Assembly: GCA_963716125.1 (NCBI GenBank)
Contig: OY970294.1
Location: 248,001 to 312,000 of the forward strand
Length of the DNA stretch: 64,000 nt
Direction: 5' to 3'
Source: Acidiluteibacter sp963716125
GTDB taxonomy: Bacteria > Bacteroidota > Bacteroidia > Flavobacteriales_E > Vicingaceae
The first letter of the stretch is position 1. Each line of letters opens with the position of its first letter. Below are positions 9,601 to 17,260 of the stretch, piece by piece. The position numbers and the translations under genes were made by a program. A model generated the notes under the pieces. That model did not search any database. It saw only the letters and a list, made by a program, of their open reading frames with translations, and had not been told where the DNA came from.

Positions 9601-10861
9601 CTGGTATTTGAGTTGTATTAAACTGTAATCTTGCGGCTTTCCATTCGTTTGCAGTTCCAGGTACGAACTTAAATAAGCTGGTATCTATTGTAGCAGTTCC
9701 TGCACCGCTCACTGTAAAATCTCCCACAGCAGCCGCTCTAACCAAAATATTCAAAAAGAAACTTTCTGATGTAGATCGAGTGAATGAAATCTGCTCTGAA
9801 CCTGCACAACCTAAAGGAGGTAAAATTGCTTGTCCTTCTTCACAACCAAATCCTGTAACATGAGTTACATATGCAGGCTTTGAAGTTTCAATAAATACAC
9901 TATTATCTGACGATGCTGCCAAATAATCCATATCATATCTAAAAGTTTGACCTGCAAATAAAGTTGCCGCAGGAGTTGGCGAACCATCAAAATAAACTTT
10001 TGTATTGTTTTGAGTAGCTAATATAAATACGCTTTCATCTCCAGTATTATTCAACTGACCTTTAACTGCAATATATTCAGTTCCCACAATTTTAACAGGT
10101 ACAATCTGATCTCCCATTAAATCATAACATGAGCCAGAAGGATTATGTCCTGAATCATCTTTTATGGTAACAGCAACATCTTTATCTGAAAGAACAACTG
10201 CTCCTGAAGGATGATTAACAGGTAGTTGAAAATTAGTTCCTGTAAAACCACATGAATAAGTTTGACCTTTTTGTAATGTGATTGTAAATGGAGTTAATGC
10301 CGGATGACCATCCACTGCAACAGGCGAATAAATCATTACAGTAGTATTATTTTCAGTTGCAACGATATCAAATGATGCAAATGCTCTATCGGGAGCTGCA
10401 AAAATATTGTTGTAGAATGGTGCGTGATTTTGTAATGGAATATAAAACTCTTGACCTAGCGAATTTTTACCTTTTAAAGCAAAAATATCAGTGTTATTAG
10501 TATTACTTACCTCATAATAAGCCGTTATAGTAGCAGTTGAGGTGATTCTTAATCCTGTATTAACAACTATGTTGGTTGGTCGAGTTTCTAAATCAGCTAT
10601 AAAAGCACTTAAGTCTTGTTGACTTGAACCATTAGCAGGAATAGTGACTACTATAGGAGTAAAACCAGCATTTGCAGGTTGATCTATAGTTACTGTAGCT
10701 GCAGTCCCAAATGTAGAAATGTTTAAATAAATTGGAACTCCTCCAGGTGCATTGTGTAATGCTGTGATATCTGGTGGTGCAAACCAAAATTCTGTTCCAC
10801 TTTGTGCTTTGGCAGCAAAAATGCTAAAAACTGTTAAGATAATCAGTAAAACTTTTTTCAT
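3680..10861 (-). CDS. Giant repetitive T9SS type B surface adhesin (gliding-motility C-terminal domain)
   Basis: The protein has 2393 residues. In order: signal peptide (1-19, ending AKAQ); an IgGFc-binding-protein-like N-terminal region (~20-457, SGTEFWFAPPDITALHN...); 19 tandem ~88-residue Ig-like repeats (459-2138); two PKD domains (~2139-2222 with WDFGDGG, ~2223-2302 with WRFGDGFG); and a C-terminal CHU_C/type B sorting domain (~2307-2393, FSPNGDGENDVLFV to VSIIR). Each repeat has the pattern AG...C.NN...L.G....GG.W.GG.G.F.P....L...Y.P...E...G.V.L.LT.TGNG.C, usually with two cysteines. It should be exported by the T9SS and held at the surface with the PorP/SprF protein encoded 2 bp downstream. 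Long plus-strand reading frames within it are shadows of the repeats. Confidence 0.93.
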   Translation of the reverse strand: MKKVLLIILTVFSIFAAKAQSGTEFWFAPPDITALHNAPGGVPIYLNISTFGTAATVTIDQPANAGFTPIVVTIPANGSSQQDLSAFIADLETRPTNIVVNTGLRITSTATITAYYEVSNTNNTDIFALKGKNSLGQEFYIPLQNHAPFYNNIFAAPDRAFASFDIVATENNTTVMIYSPVAVDGHPALTPFTITLQKGQTYSCGFTGTNFQLPVNHPSGAVVLSDKDVAVTIKDDSGHNPSGSCYDLMGDQIVPVKIVGTEYIAVKGQLNNTGDESVFILATQNNTKVYFDGSPTPAATLFAGQTFRYDMDYLAASSDNSVFIETSKPAYVTHVTGFGCEEGQAILPPLGCAGSEQISFTRSTSESFFLNILVRAAAVGDFTVSGAGTATIDTSLFKFVPGTANEWKAARLQFNTTQIPVNSAHLITNSSDVFSLAIINGGGSSGCRYGFFSEFASEIVIDAGVNSSVCANDTFQLGGAVSGGTTTGMWTTSGSGQFIPSDIDLNAQYVPSPADISAGAVSIVLTSTGNCTPVSDAMNLNITPAPTVDAGADVSVCKNKVNVNLIGTVTIASGGIWSGGSGSYSPNNTSLITTYTPSAAEITAGTAILTLTSTGNGTCNPVTDNITITITPSPIVDAGSNQSACKNNSKVTLSGSVTGATGGVWSGGTGNFSPNTNTLNADYTPSAAELLVGFAKLKLTTNGNGTCNPEVDSVIITYTTSPTVSAGADQTLCANNATATLNGSRTIATGVQWSGGLGVFSNATANNTTYKPTAADIGLGYVDLYLTTTGNNNCNPVKDTVRINYSTAPTANAGADVTVCENNRAVSLNGAVTIASGGTWTGGSGTFASSRATLVNTYTPSSTEVTAGKAVLVLKTTGNGTCLQVGDTLKITITPKPIANAGLDRTACKNNPNITLSGSVTNATGGVWSGGGGFFTPSTAALNAVYSPSTAEITAGSVTLKLTTTGFGNCKVVIDSVKITYTNSPTVSAGSDQTLCANNAVATLVGTKTVSTGVQWSGGLGLFSNSTSLNTTYTPTALELANGSVSLIITTTGNSTCTAVKDTVDISYTPAPVVNAGTDFAVCANTTSFALSGSVTVAGTGGAWTGGGGTFSPSATSLTATYAPTPAEITAGSVTLTLTSTGNGNCTPVTDDIKITFNALPTANAGPNAISCANNPNVNLAGVITNATGGIWSGGSGFFNPSNTDLNAVYTPTPTEITAGTVTLTLTSTGNGTCAAVNDQMTININPKPIADAGLSQSVCSNNANINLIGSVNNASGGQWSGGLGIFTPSANALNAVYTPTAGEILSGSLVLTLTTTGNGSCLAVNDTMKVTFTPSPTVDAGINLTTCANNPIATLIATKTLATGVVWSGGAGAFNPSNTSLNPTYTPTTAEIAAGVMKLFVTTTGNANCNSVTDSLTLTIVPTPLVNAGVDQTICVNNLNVILSGSVSGSTNTGIWATTGSGIFIPNNTALNATYRASSADSIAGNVKLILQSTNNGSCIAVSDTLNVAILSAGNANAGSNVTVCGNNANVNLNGSVSGGATTGVWTTTGTGSFVPNNALLTSTYVPSANDISLGSVKLILTANSCDMDTSSIRVTITPAPVVSAGNNQTICASNLNISLLGSVTGASTTGVWTTNGSGTFLPNANTLNATYKASAADSVAQQVRLILSATGIGNCLPTADTIFINIFPTGSVNAGPDQTLCANNANVVLNGIISGGASKGRWTTTGTGTFVPSDTVLTATYLPSSNDTILGGVRLKLKATNSCNLAADSLNVIFSPAPTVNAGPPSAAICGTNPTLQLNGTLSGALGAIWTTNGTGTFAPNNTDLNAIYSASAADIANGSILLTLTTTANGSCLAVIDSIRLNISSGIVVNAGNDQIVCATAGFTQLNGSVSNGSSTGKWTTLGSGTFTPNDSLLTAEYNFSNADTTTGFVFLILTSTNNGSCGVERDTVKITFGNSAFVDAGSDQVVCASSPAVNLNGLVSGGASIGRWRTLGSGTFSPADTVLNAIYTPSATDIANGFVNIVLNSVDHGSCTQGKDTMRVTIQPIPVVNAGSNIQICAFADSIPLTGNVTNALGGTWFTNGTGTFAPNDTALTTFYKPSTSDLAAGSITLYLRSRGNTVCSPVQDSMVISLVTPLIVNYTYNESCKGKPVRFTDSTQVTAGTITAYSWDFGDGGTSTSKDPIHIFAASGTYDVTLIVTSSLGCDSKIIKTILVNDGPKADFGFTPTIAEVGEPVTFSGVSTGAVSWDWRFGDGFGQSTLQTPQYTYTNEGTYNVIQVVANTFGCTDTASKSIVVRMTQSTPPQLPTGFSPNGDGENDVLFVLGGPFTSVDLKVYNNWGNLIFNSNGADIGWDGTWKGKAQDAGDYIYTVKAITTEGEVYEKNGSVSIIR
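4448..9487 (-). repeat. Coding tandem repeat: 19 copies of a ~264-bp unit
   Basis: This stretch encodes residues 459-2138 of the adhesin. By eye the 19 copies fall into families. Unit 1 resembles the later TTG.WTT.G.G type. Units 2-11 (9223 down to 6587) carry a ..GG.WSGG.G core. Units 12-19 carry a TTG.WTT.G.G.F.PN core. Copy boundaries fall at the conserved AG...C motif. Nucleotide identity is clearly below 100 percent, so the array is not recent, but several pairs are noticeably closer to each other than to the rest. Confidence 0.92.
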
Positions 10862-11069
10862 AATATGAGTTGAAATAAATGGAGATTAAGAGTTAGTATG
10901 TTGATTTTGATAAAATTAAAAGTGTTTTTCGCGCTTTTATAATCTTTTGATTAATAGTATATTAAACTTCTACGAAAATAGATTCTAAAAGGTTACCGAA
11001 AAGATGTATTTGGAATGCTTTTTAACAATTTGATTGTTAATTAAAGAAATTCAATGAATTAAAATAACT
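10862..11069 (-). other. Intergenic region upstream of the adhesin operon
   Basis: These 208 bp hold no convincing gene. They should carry the promoter of the minus-strand adhesin / PorP / OmpA operon and the 3' end of pabA. I see AT-rich sequence but no clear TAnnTTTG box and no strong terminator hairpin. Confidence 0.4.
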
Positions 11070-11636
11070 TTATAGCTTTAACCAATTAGAAATCATTTGT
11101 TCTCCAAAATCTGTTAAAATAGATTCAGGATGAAACTGAATTCCAAAAATAGGAAGTGAATGATGTTTAAAAGCCATAACATTTTGTTCAGAATCTACAG
11201 CAGTAGCATTTAAACTCTTGGATAAATCAGTTTCTTTGATCACCCATGAATGATATCTTCCTACCTTTATATATGTAGGAAGATTTTTAAATAATTCATC
11301 CTGATTTAAAATTTCAATTTCTTTCGCTTCACCATGAACAACAGTAGGCAGGTTAGATAAAGTTGAACCAAAATATTGAGCTATAGCTTGGTGACCCAAA
11401 CAGACTCCTAAAATATTCTTTGTGTTGGCATATTTTTCAATGATTTCCATCAATTGGTTAGCTTCATTTGGTAAACCAGGACCTGGAGATAAAACAATAT
11501 GAGAATAGCTTTGTATAGAATCGAGATCAATTTCATCATTTCTGATAACATCTACCTCAATATCAGATAATTTTTCAAGATAATGAACTAAATTGTAAGT
11601 AAACGAATCGTAGTTATCAATTAATAAAATGCGCAT
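11070..11636 (-). CDS. pabA: Glutamine amidotransferase, aminodeoxychorismate/anthranilate synthase component II
   Basis: The protein has 188 residues, the usual length for PabA/TrpG. It is the glutaminase subunit that supplies ammonia to chorismate for 4-amino-4-deoxychorismate (folate) or anthranilate (tryptophan). Visible motifs are LLIDNYDSFTYNL at the N-terminus, the oxyanion-hole SPGPG, the nucleophile in GVCLGHQ (Cys79), HGEAKEIE, and FHPES completing the Cys79-His169-Glu171 triad. Sequence alone does not separate PabA from TrpG. The folate gene folB lies 175 bp upstream across a tRNA, and no trp genes are in view, so I favour the folate role or a dual role. Confidence 0.9.
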   Translation of the reverse strand: MRILLIDNYDSFTYNLVHYLEKLSDIEVDVIRNDEIDLDSIQSYSHIVLSPGPGLPNEANQLMEIIEKYANTKNILGVCLGHQAIAQYFGSTLSNLPTVVHGEAKEIEILNQDELFKNLPTYIKVGRYHSWVIKETDLSKSLNATAVDSEQNVMAFKHHSLPIFGIQFHPESILTDFGEQMISNWLKL

Positions 11637-11641
11637 TATCT

Positions 11642-11680
11642 AAAAATAAAAGTCCTACTCCTTTTTATAGGAATAGGACT
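11642..11680 (-). terminator. Rho-independent terminator of tRNA-Cys
   Basis: Read on the minus strand, a 12-bp stem, AGTCCTATTCCT against AGGAGTAGGACT with one G-U pair and an A-rich loop, is followed by TTTTATTTTT. It starts just after the tRNA-Cys 3' end and finishes just before the pabA start, so it separates the two transcripts. Confidence 0.8.
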
Positions 11681-11685
11681 TGGAG

Positions 11686-11756
11686 AGGTCGCGGACGGAT
11701 TCGAACCGCCGTGGAAGGTTTTGCAGACCTCTGCCTAGCCACTCGGCCACGCGACC
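11686..11756 (-). tRNA. tRNA-Cys (anticodon GCA)
   Basis: The cloverleaf can be drawn by eye. The acceptor GGTCGCG pairs with CGCGACC, followed by discriminator U, a cysteine identity element. The D arm is GCC/GGC. The anticodon stem-loop is GAGGT-CTGCAAA-ACCTT with anticodon GCA. The T arm is GGCGG-TTCGAAT-CCGTC. The 3' CCA is not encoded. A TAATTTTG box lies at 11771-11778, and a strong terminator follows. Confidence 0.96.
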
Positions 11757-11770
11757 CTAAAAAGGAAGCA

Positions 11771-11778
11771 CAAAATTA
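11771..11778 (-). promoter_or_regulatory. Probable -7 box of tRNA-Cys
   Basis: Minus-strand TAATTTTG matches the Bacteroidota -7 consensus TAnnTTTG and ends 15 bp before the mature 5' end of tRNA-Cys. I could not identify a clear -33 TTG. Confidence 0.4.
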
Positions 11779-11810
11779 ACAAAATGTTTTTGAACCTCCG
11801 CTTATTTGAC

Positions 11811-12164
11811 TTATTTCTCTAAAATAACAGAAACTTTCTCAACTTCTCCGCCCAAAGGTGGATTCAATTTACTTACTTTCAGTCTTATAAATGAAATACT
11901 CCTCAATTCATCGTAAAGCTTATCAATAATTCTAAAACCCAAATGTTCTAGTAATTTAGAGGTAATGAACATTTCTTTTTTGATGATTTCATAAACTTTT
12001 TCATAATTGACAGTTCCATCTATATCATCATGTTTTTCAACATCAGTTGAAAAAATAGTTTCAAATTCAATATCGACCATAAATTGTCCACCTATTGTAT
12101 TTTCCTCTTGATGATACCCATGATGGGCAAAAAAAGTCATTCCTTCAATACAAATCTTATTCAT
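11811..12164 (-). CDS. folB: Dihydroneopterin aldolase
   Basis: The protein has 117 residues, the normal FolB length. It cleaves 7,8-dihydroneopterin to 6-hydroxymethyl-7,8-dihydropterin and glycolaldehyde in folate biosynthesis. Family features are IEGMTFFAHHGYHQEEN near the N-terminus with the active-site Glu, DIDGTVNYEKVYEII in the middle, LLEHLGFRIIDKL, and a C-terminal VSKLNPPLGGEVEKVSV strand with the conserved Lys and Pro. It starts 5 bp after the gltX stop, so the two are probably co-transcribed. With pabA close by, it suggests a folate neighbourhood. Confidence 0.93.
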   Translation of the reverse strand: MNKICIEGMTFFAHHGYHQEENTIGGQFMVDIEFETIFSTDVEKHDDIDGTVNYEKVYEIIKKEMFITSKLLEHLGFRIIDKLYDELRSISFIRLKVSKLNPPLGGEVEKVSVILEK

Positions 12165-12169
12165 AACAT

Positions 12170-13705
12170 TTAAAATTTATTTAAAGCGGTCTCCATTCTA
12201 TTTAAGCTTTCCTCTTTCCCTAAAAGCGATGTAACTTCAAACATGGAAGGCCCCATTCCTAAGCCAGTTATCATTAATCTAAAATTGGGAAGTGCTGCAC
12301 CAATACCAACACCTTTAGTTTCTAAAAAAGATTTGAATTCAACTTCAATGTTTTCAGCTTTAAAGTTATCCATTTGTGTTAAAATATCGCGCCATTCAGC
12401 CATTAATTTTGGAGTTTCTTCTTTCCATTTTTTTGAAAGTGTTTTTTCATCAAATGTTGTAGGAGCTTCAAAAAAGTACATTCCTTCACTTAAAATATCT
12501 GTAATAAATGTAGCTCGCTCTTTCATCAATCCACTCACAGCAGCCAAATAATTCAAATCATCTGCTTTGGAAAGATTCATTTCTTTAGCTTTTGGCTGTA
12601 ATTTTTTAGCCAAATCCATATTGTCAGTATTTCTCAAAAATTGTTGGTTGAACCATTTGGCCTTATCAGGATCATATTTTGCACCTGCTTTCCCTACTCT
12701 TTCAAGAGTAAAAGTTTCAATCAACTCATCCAATGAAAACAATTCTTGGCTTGTACCAGGATTCCAACCTAAAAAAGCTAAAATATTAAGAAACGCCTCT
12801 GGTGAATATCCTTTTTCTCTATATCCTGATGATATTTCATTCGTAGCTGGATCTTTCCATTCGATTGGAAAAACAGGAAATCCTAAACGATCTCCGTCTC
12901 TTTTGCTTAGCTTTCCGTTTCCATCTGGTTTTAAGATCAATGGTAAATGAGCAAAATCAGGCATGGTATCTTCCCATCCAAAAACTTGATATAAATAGAC
13001 ATGCAATGGAGCTGATGGCAACCACTCTTCTCCACGAATTACATGCGTAATTTGCATTAAGTGATCATCTACAATATTGGCTAAATGATAAGTAGGCATT
13101 CCATCCGACTTGTATAAAACTTTGTCATCCAAATTAGTAGATTGAACCAAAACCCACCCCCTTATCAAATCTTTAAATTTAATTTCTTCATTTCTCGGTA
13201 TCTTAATCCTAATCACATAGGGATCTCCATTTTCTAATCGCTTTTCTACCTCTTCAGTAGAAAGTGAAATAGAGTTTTTCATATTAGAGCGTGTAATATG
13301 ATTGTATTGAGGAGCTGCAACTCCTGCAGCCTTCAAATTTTCACGCATTTGATCTAACTCTTCAGCTGTATCAAAAGCATAATACGCATGCCCAGATTCA
13401 ATTAATTGATCGGCATATTTTCTATATAAATTTTGCTCTTTCCTTACTGATTGCTTGTAAGGCCCTAAATCACCTCCAAAACCTTGGCCTTCATCAGGAA
13501 CTAAACCACACCATTTTAATGAATCAACTATATATTGTTCAGCACCCGGTACTAATCTAGTTTGGTCGGTATCTTCAATTCTCAACAGAAAATCACCTTT
13601 GTGTTTTTTTGCAAATAAATAATTGTACAAGGCAGTTCTAACGCCTCCCATATGTAATGGGCCAGTTGGACTTGGTGCAAATCGAACTCTAACTTTTCTA
13701 TCCAT
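12170..13705 (-). CDS. gltX: Glutamyl-tRNA synthetase
   Basis: The protein has 511 residues and is a class I aminoacyl-tRNA synthetase charging tRNA-Glu. The HIGH-type signature is in VRFAPSPTGPLHMGGVRTAL (residues 5-24) and the KMSKS-type loop is GKLSKRDGD. The catalytic core includes RIEDTDQTR and HVIRGEEWLPS, and the C-terminal ~180 residues form the helical anticodon-binding part. Gene gatA elsewhere in the window suggests an amidotransferase route for Gln or Asn tRNA, so this enzyme could be non-discriminating; that is inference. A TATCTTTG promoter box lies 35 bp upstream. Confidence 0.96.
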   Translation of the reverse strand: MDRKVRVRFAPSPTGPLHMGGVRTALYNYLFAKKHKGDFLLRIEDTDQTRLVPGAEQYIVDSLKWCGLVPDEGQGFGGDLGPYKQSVRKEQNLYRKYADQLIESGHAYYAFDTAEELDQMRENLKAAGVAAPQYNHITRSNMKNSISLSTEEVEKRLENGDPYVIRIKIPRNEEIKFKDLIRGWVLVQSTNLDDKVLYKSDGMPTYHLANIVDDHLMQITHVIRGEEWLPSAPLHVYLYQVFGWEDTMPDFAHLPLILKPDGNGKLSKRDGDRLGFPVFPIEWKDPATNEISSGYREKGYSPEAFLNILAFLGWNPGTSQELFSLDELIETFTLERVGKAGAKYDPDKAKWFNQQFLRNTDNMDLAKKLQPKAKEMNLSKADDLNYLAAVSGLMKERATFITDILSEGMYFFEAPTTFDEKTLSKKWKEETPKLMAEWRDILTQMDNFKAENIEVEFKSFLETKGVGIGAALPNFRLMITGLGMGPSMFEVTSLLGKEESLNRMETALNKF

Positions 13706-13740
13706 TGATTTTAAAAAACTTTAATTCTAAAATAAGTGTG

Positions 13741-13748
13741 CAAAGATA
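13741..13748 (-). promoter_or_regulatory. Probable -7 box for gltX-folB
   Basis: Minus-strand TATCTTTG (CAAAGATA on the plus strand) is an exact TAnnTTTG match and ends 35 bp upstream of the gltX ATG. It lies in the 204-bp divergent region shared with the DUF4175 gene. Confidence 0.5.
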
Positions 13749-13872
13749 GTCTATTCATTCTTTTTTTAAGATAATTTGAAGGCTATATTGTTTCTTTAGA
13801 AATGTCAAAATTTTTTAATCTTAACAACTCACTCAATAAATCTCATAATTTTACGTAATTTTCTATGTTCTT

Positions 13873-13889
13873 ATCCTTACAATAAGGAT
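13873..13889 (+). promoter_or_regulatory. Small stem-loop ahead of the DUF4175 gene
   Basis: ATCCTTA and TAAGGAT form a 7-bp perfect stem with a 3-nt loop, 20 bp before the chosen ATG. It would sit in the 5' leader. No function can be assigned. Confidence 0.25.
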
Positions 13890-13909
13890 GTATAGTTCAA
13901 TTGACCCAA

Positions 13910-16900
13910 ATGATAGAAAATAATTACCATATACTCTTAGAAAAGCTCGATAAATTTATACGAAAGTATTATAAAAATCAGCTAATTAGAGGTATAATTT
14001 ATACCTTAGCCATTTTGTTGGTTAGTTTTATTGTATTTACTACCTTAGAGTATTTTGGTCGTTTTGGAAATACTTTTAGAACTATCCTTTTTTATTCTTT
14101 TGTTATCATAGCACTATTTATAATCATAAAAATGGTAGCTATTCCACTTTTTAAACTCTTTAAGTTAGGAAATATAATTTCGCATAAAGAAGCTGCCAAA
14201 ATTATTGGAAAACATTTTTCTTCCATACAAGATAAGTTGAATAATGTACTCGAATTAAATAATTTGCAAAATGAAAGTAGTCAAAATATCCATTTGATTA
14301 AAGCGGGAATTGATCAAAAAATAGTAGAGCTTAAACCTATTCCTTTTACGAATGCAGTTGACCTTAAAGCTAATAAAAAATTTCTTAAATACTTAATTAT
14401 CCCATTTATAATTTTGGTTTTAATCGGATTAATTAATCCTGCCATTTTTAAAGATGGAACACAACGTTTAATAGCGCATAATAGTGATTTTAAACCAATG
14501 GCTCCTTTTAATTTTGAGATTTTAAATGACAATTTAAAAGCCATCAAAAATGAAGATTATGAATTGCAATTAAAATTAAGTGGAGATGTAATTCCCGAAA
14601 AAGCATATATAGAATTTAATGGAAATTCCTATTTACTGCAAAAAAAGGATAAGCTGAATTATTCTTACACCTTTAAAAATATCCAGAAAAATATAGCTTT
14701 TAATTTTGCTGCAGATGGTTTTTCATCTATCAATTATGAACTGAAAGCTATTCCAAAACCCCTTTTGGTCAATTTTGAAATTTCTGTGGATTATCCTGCT
14801 TATACTGGTATGAAAGATGAAATTATAAAAGATATTGGCGATATCAATGTGGCTGAGGGCAGTGTTTTAAAGTGGAAATTTAAAACTGTTTCAGCAAAAG
14901 ATCTTTATTTTTTAGTTAATGACAGCAATATTTCTGTGCAAAGAAATAATGAAGACGAATTTGCAGTAAATGCACAAGCAGATAAAAGTTTCAATTATCA
15001 AATTGCCACTTCCAATCAGTTTATTTCCAATAGAGATACTCTAAATTATTCTTTATCAGTTATCCCCGATCAATACCCTACCATAGAAATAGAGCAAAGA
15101 CAAGATTCTACTCAACTGAAAGTTATTTATTTCAAAGGTTTAATTAAGGATGATTACGGCTTTAATGGATTAAATTTTATTTACCAATCCACAAAAGACA
15201 GTAAAAAAGAACGAAAATCTATTCCCATTAATACTTCTCTTAATCAGCATCAGTTTTATTATGTGTGGAATTTTAGCGAGTTTGATTTAAAAGCCGGTGA
15301 TGAAATTGATTACTATTTTGAAGTTTATGATAACGATGGTGTGAACGGCAGCAAATCTGCTCGAACTCAAAAAATGCAATTTAAGGTACCTACAAAAGAT
15401 GAGTTGGCAGAAAAATCGAATCAAACCAATAAAGAAATCATAGCAGACTTAGAAAAAAGTATTTCTGATGCTAAAAAAATGCAGAAAGACATAGATAAGC
15501 TAAACAAAGCTATGTTGGACAAACAAAAGCTAGGCTGGGAAGAAAAAAAGATGCTGGAAGATATTTTACAATCTCAAAAGAAACTTCAAGAAAAAATAGA
15601 AAAAACGAAAAACGAAAACAAAAAAAATAATAGAGAACAGGAAGAGTTTAATCAATTAGATGAAGACATTTTAGAGAAAAAAGCCAAATTAGAAGAGCTT
15701 TTTGATCAATTGATGACTGATGAGATGAAAAAGATGTATGAAGAGCTTCAGGAAATGATGGAGGAACTCAACAAAGATAAACTCAAAGATCAATTGGATA
15801 AAATTGAAATGAGTAATGAAGATTTAGAAAAAGAATTGGATCGTTCGTTAGAGATTTTTAAGCAATTGGAATTTGAACAAAAGCTTAACGATACCAAAGA
15901 AAAATTAGATGAGATTAAAAAGAAACAAGAAGAGCTAAGCAAAAAATCGGACGATAAAAAAAGTGACAGTGAAGAACTAAAAAAAGAACAAGATGAATTG
16001 AATAAAGAATTTGATGAGTTAAAAAAAGAACTAGACGAACTAGAGAAGAAAAATGATGAATTAGAAACTCCCAATGAATTAGAAAGTACTAAAGAAGAAC
16101 AAGAAGCTGCAAAAGAAGAAATGGAAAAGAGTAGTGAAAGCTTGAGTAAAGATGATAAAAAGAAAGCATCAGAATCTCAAAAAAGTGCTGCAGAAGAAAT
16201 GCAAAAAATGTCGGATAAGTTAGAAAGTTTGCAAATGGGAATGCAATCTGCAGGCAATGCTGAAGATATGGAAGATATAAGAGCATTACTTGAAAATTTA
16301 ATTCAACTATCGTTTGATCAGGAGGATTTGCTAAAAGCTGTAAAAAGCACTAATAGAACTGACCCAAAATTTGTACAATACAGTCAGCGTCAAAAAAAGA
16401 TGATAGATGATTCAAAAACGATTGAAGATTCCTTATTTGCTTTGAGCAAAAGAGTAATGCAATTATCCACAACTGTAAATCGTGAGGTGAGTGAGATTAA
16501 AAATAATATGAAGAAAGCAATGGGCTTTTTAGAAGATAGAAATTCTACCTACGCCGCATCCAATCAACAATTTGCTATGACTTCTATCAATAATCTTGCA
16601 TTATTACTAGATGAAGCCCTACAAAATATGCAAAAGCAAATGCAACAAGGTAAAGGGAGCTGTTCTAAGCCAGGTGGAAAAGGTCAAAAACCTTCTGCCG
16701 CTCAGATGAAAAAACTCCAAGAACAACTCAACAAGCAGTTGGAAGACATGAAAAATGGGATGGATAAAGGCAAAAAGCAAGGAGATAAAAAAGGAAATAT
16801 GCCAGGAACCAAACCTGGGCAAGGAGAAGGCGGAATGAGTAAAGAAATGGCTCAAATGGCTGCAAAACAGGCAGCTATTAGAAAAGAACTTCAAAAAATG

Positions 16901-17260
16901 CAAGGAGAGTTGGATAAAGAAGGCAATGGTAAGGGTGGAAATTTGAAAAAATTATCTGATTTAATGGAACAAACTGAAACGGATATCGTAAATAAGAACA
17001 TTACGCAACAAACTTTAAACAGACAAAAGGATATTCTAACAAGATTATTAGAATCTGAAAAGGCTGAAAGGGAAAGAGACAAAGACGATAAAAGAGAGTC
17101 TAAAGAAGGGAAAGAAATTCCCAATCGAAACCTTAATGAGTTTTTTGAGTATAACAAGCAAAAAGAAAAAGAAGTGGAACTTTTAAAAACATTACCACCC
17201 AACTTTCTGCCTTTTTATAAGAATAAAACAACAAATTATTTTGAAAATATCCAAAAATAG
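13910..17260 (+). CDS. DUF4175-like membrane protein with long charged coiled coil
   Basis: The protein has 1116 residues from the ATG at 13910; an in-frame TTG at 13901 would add three. Three hydrophobic segments lie near the N-terminus (about 25-48, 57-82 and 155-178). A beta-rich periplasmic-type region follows (~200-490), then a long Lys/Glu-rich coiled coil (~500-780), then a Gln/Met/Lys/Gly-rich region (~880-1000) and an acidic/basic tail. This layout matches the DUF4175 family of Bacteroidota and Alphaproteobacteria, whose biochemical role is unknown. The last 20 bp overlap the next gene, so translation of the two may be coupled. Membrane topology and envelope function are inferred. 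Confidence 0.8.
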   Translation: MIENNYHILLEKLDKFIRKYYKNQLIRGIIYTLAILLVSFIVFTTLEYFGRFGNTFRTILFYSFVIIALFIIIKMVAIPLFKLFKLGNIISHKEAAKIIGKHFSSIQDKLNNVLELNNLQNESSQNIHLIKAGIDQKIVELKPIPFTNAVDLKANKKFLKYLIIPFIILVLIGLINPAIFKDGTQRLIAHNSDFKPMAPFNFEILNDNLKAIKNEDYELQLKLSGDVIPEKAYIEFNGNSYLLQKKDKLNYSYTFKNIQKNIAFNFAADGFSSINYELKAIPKPLLVNFEISVDYPAYTGMKDEIIKDIGDINVAEGSVLKWKFKTVSAKDLYFLVNDSNISVQRNNEDEFAVNAQADKSFNYQIATSNQFISNRDTLNYSLSVIPDQYPTIEIEQRQDSTQLKVIYFKGLIKDDYGFNGLNFIYQSTKDSKKERKSIPINTSLNQHQFYYVWNFSEFDLKAGDEIDYYFEVYDNDGVNGSKSARTQKMQFKVPTKDELAEKSNQTNKEIIADLEKSISDAKKMQKDIDKLNKAMLDKQKLGWEEKKMLEDILQSQKKLQEKIEKTKNENKKNNREQEEFNQLDEDILEKKAKLEELFDQLMTDEMKKMYEELQEMMEELNKDKLKDQLDKIEMSNEDLEKELDRSLEIFKQLEFEQKLNDTKEKLDEIKKKQEELSKKSDDKKSDSEELKKEQDELNKEFDELKKELDELEKKNDELETPNELESTKEEQEAAKEEMEKSSESLSKDDKKKASESQKSAAEEMQKMSDKLESLQMGMQSAGNAEDMEDIRALLENLIQLSFDQEDLLKAVKSTNRTDPKFVQYSQRQKKMIDDSKTIEDSLFALSKRVMQLSTTVNREVSEIKNNMKKAMGFLEDRNSTYAASNQQFAMTSINNLALLLDEALQNMQKQMQQGKGSCSKPGGKGQKPSAAQMKKLQEQLNKQLEDMKNGMDKGKKQGDKKGNMPGTKPGQGEGGMSKEMAQMAAKQAAIRKELQKMQGELDKEGNGKGGNLKKLSDLMEQTETDIVNKNITQQTLNRQKDILTRLLESEKAERERDKDDKRESKEGKEIPNRNLNEFFEYNKQKEKEVELLKTLPPNFLPFYKNKTTNYFENIQK

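Noticed and set aside
16463..16471. A perfect TTATCCACA DnaA box, possible origin signal given the nearby parS sites
   Set aside because: It is a single copy inside the DUF4175 coding sequence with no box cluster, no AT-rich unwinding region and no dnaA gene. One chance match in 64 kb of AT-rich DNA is expected.
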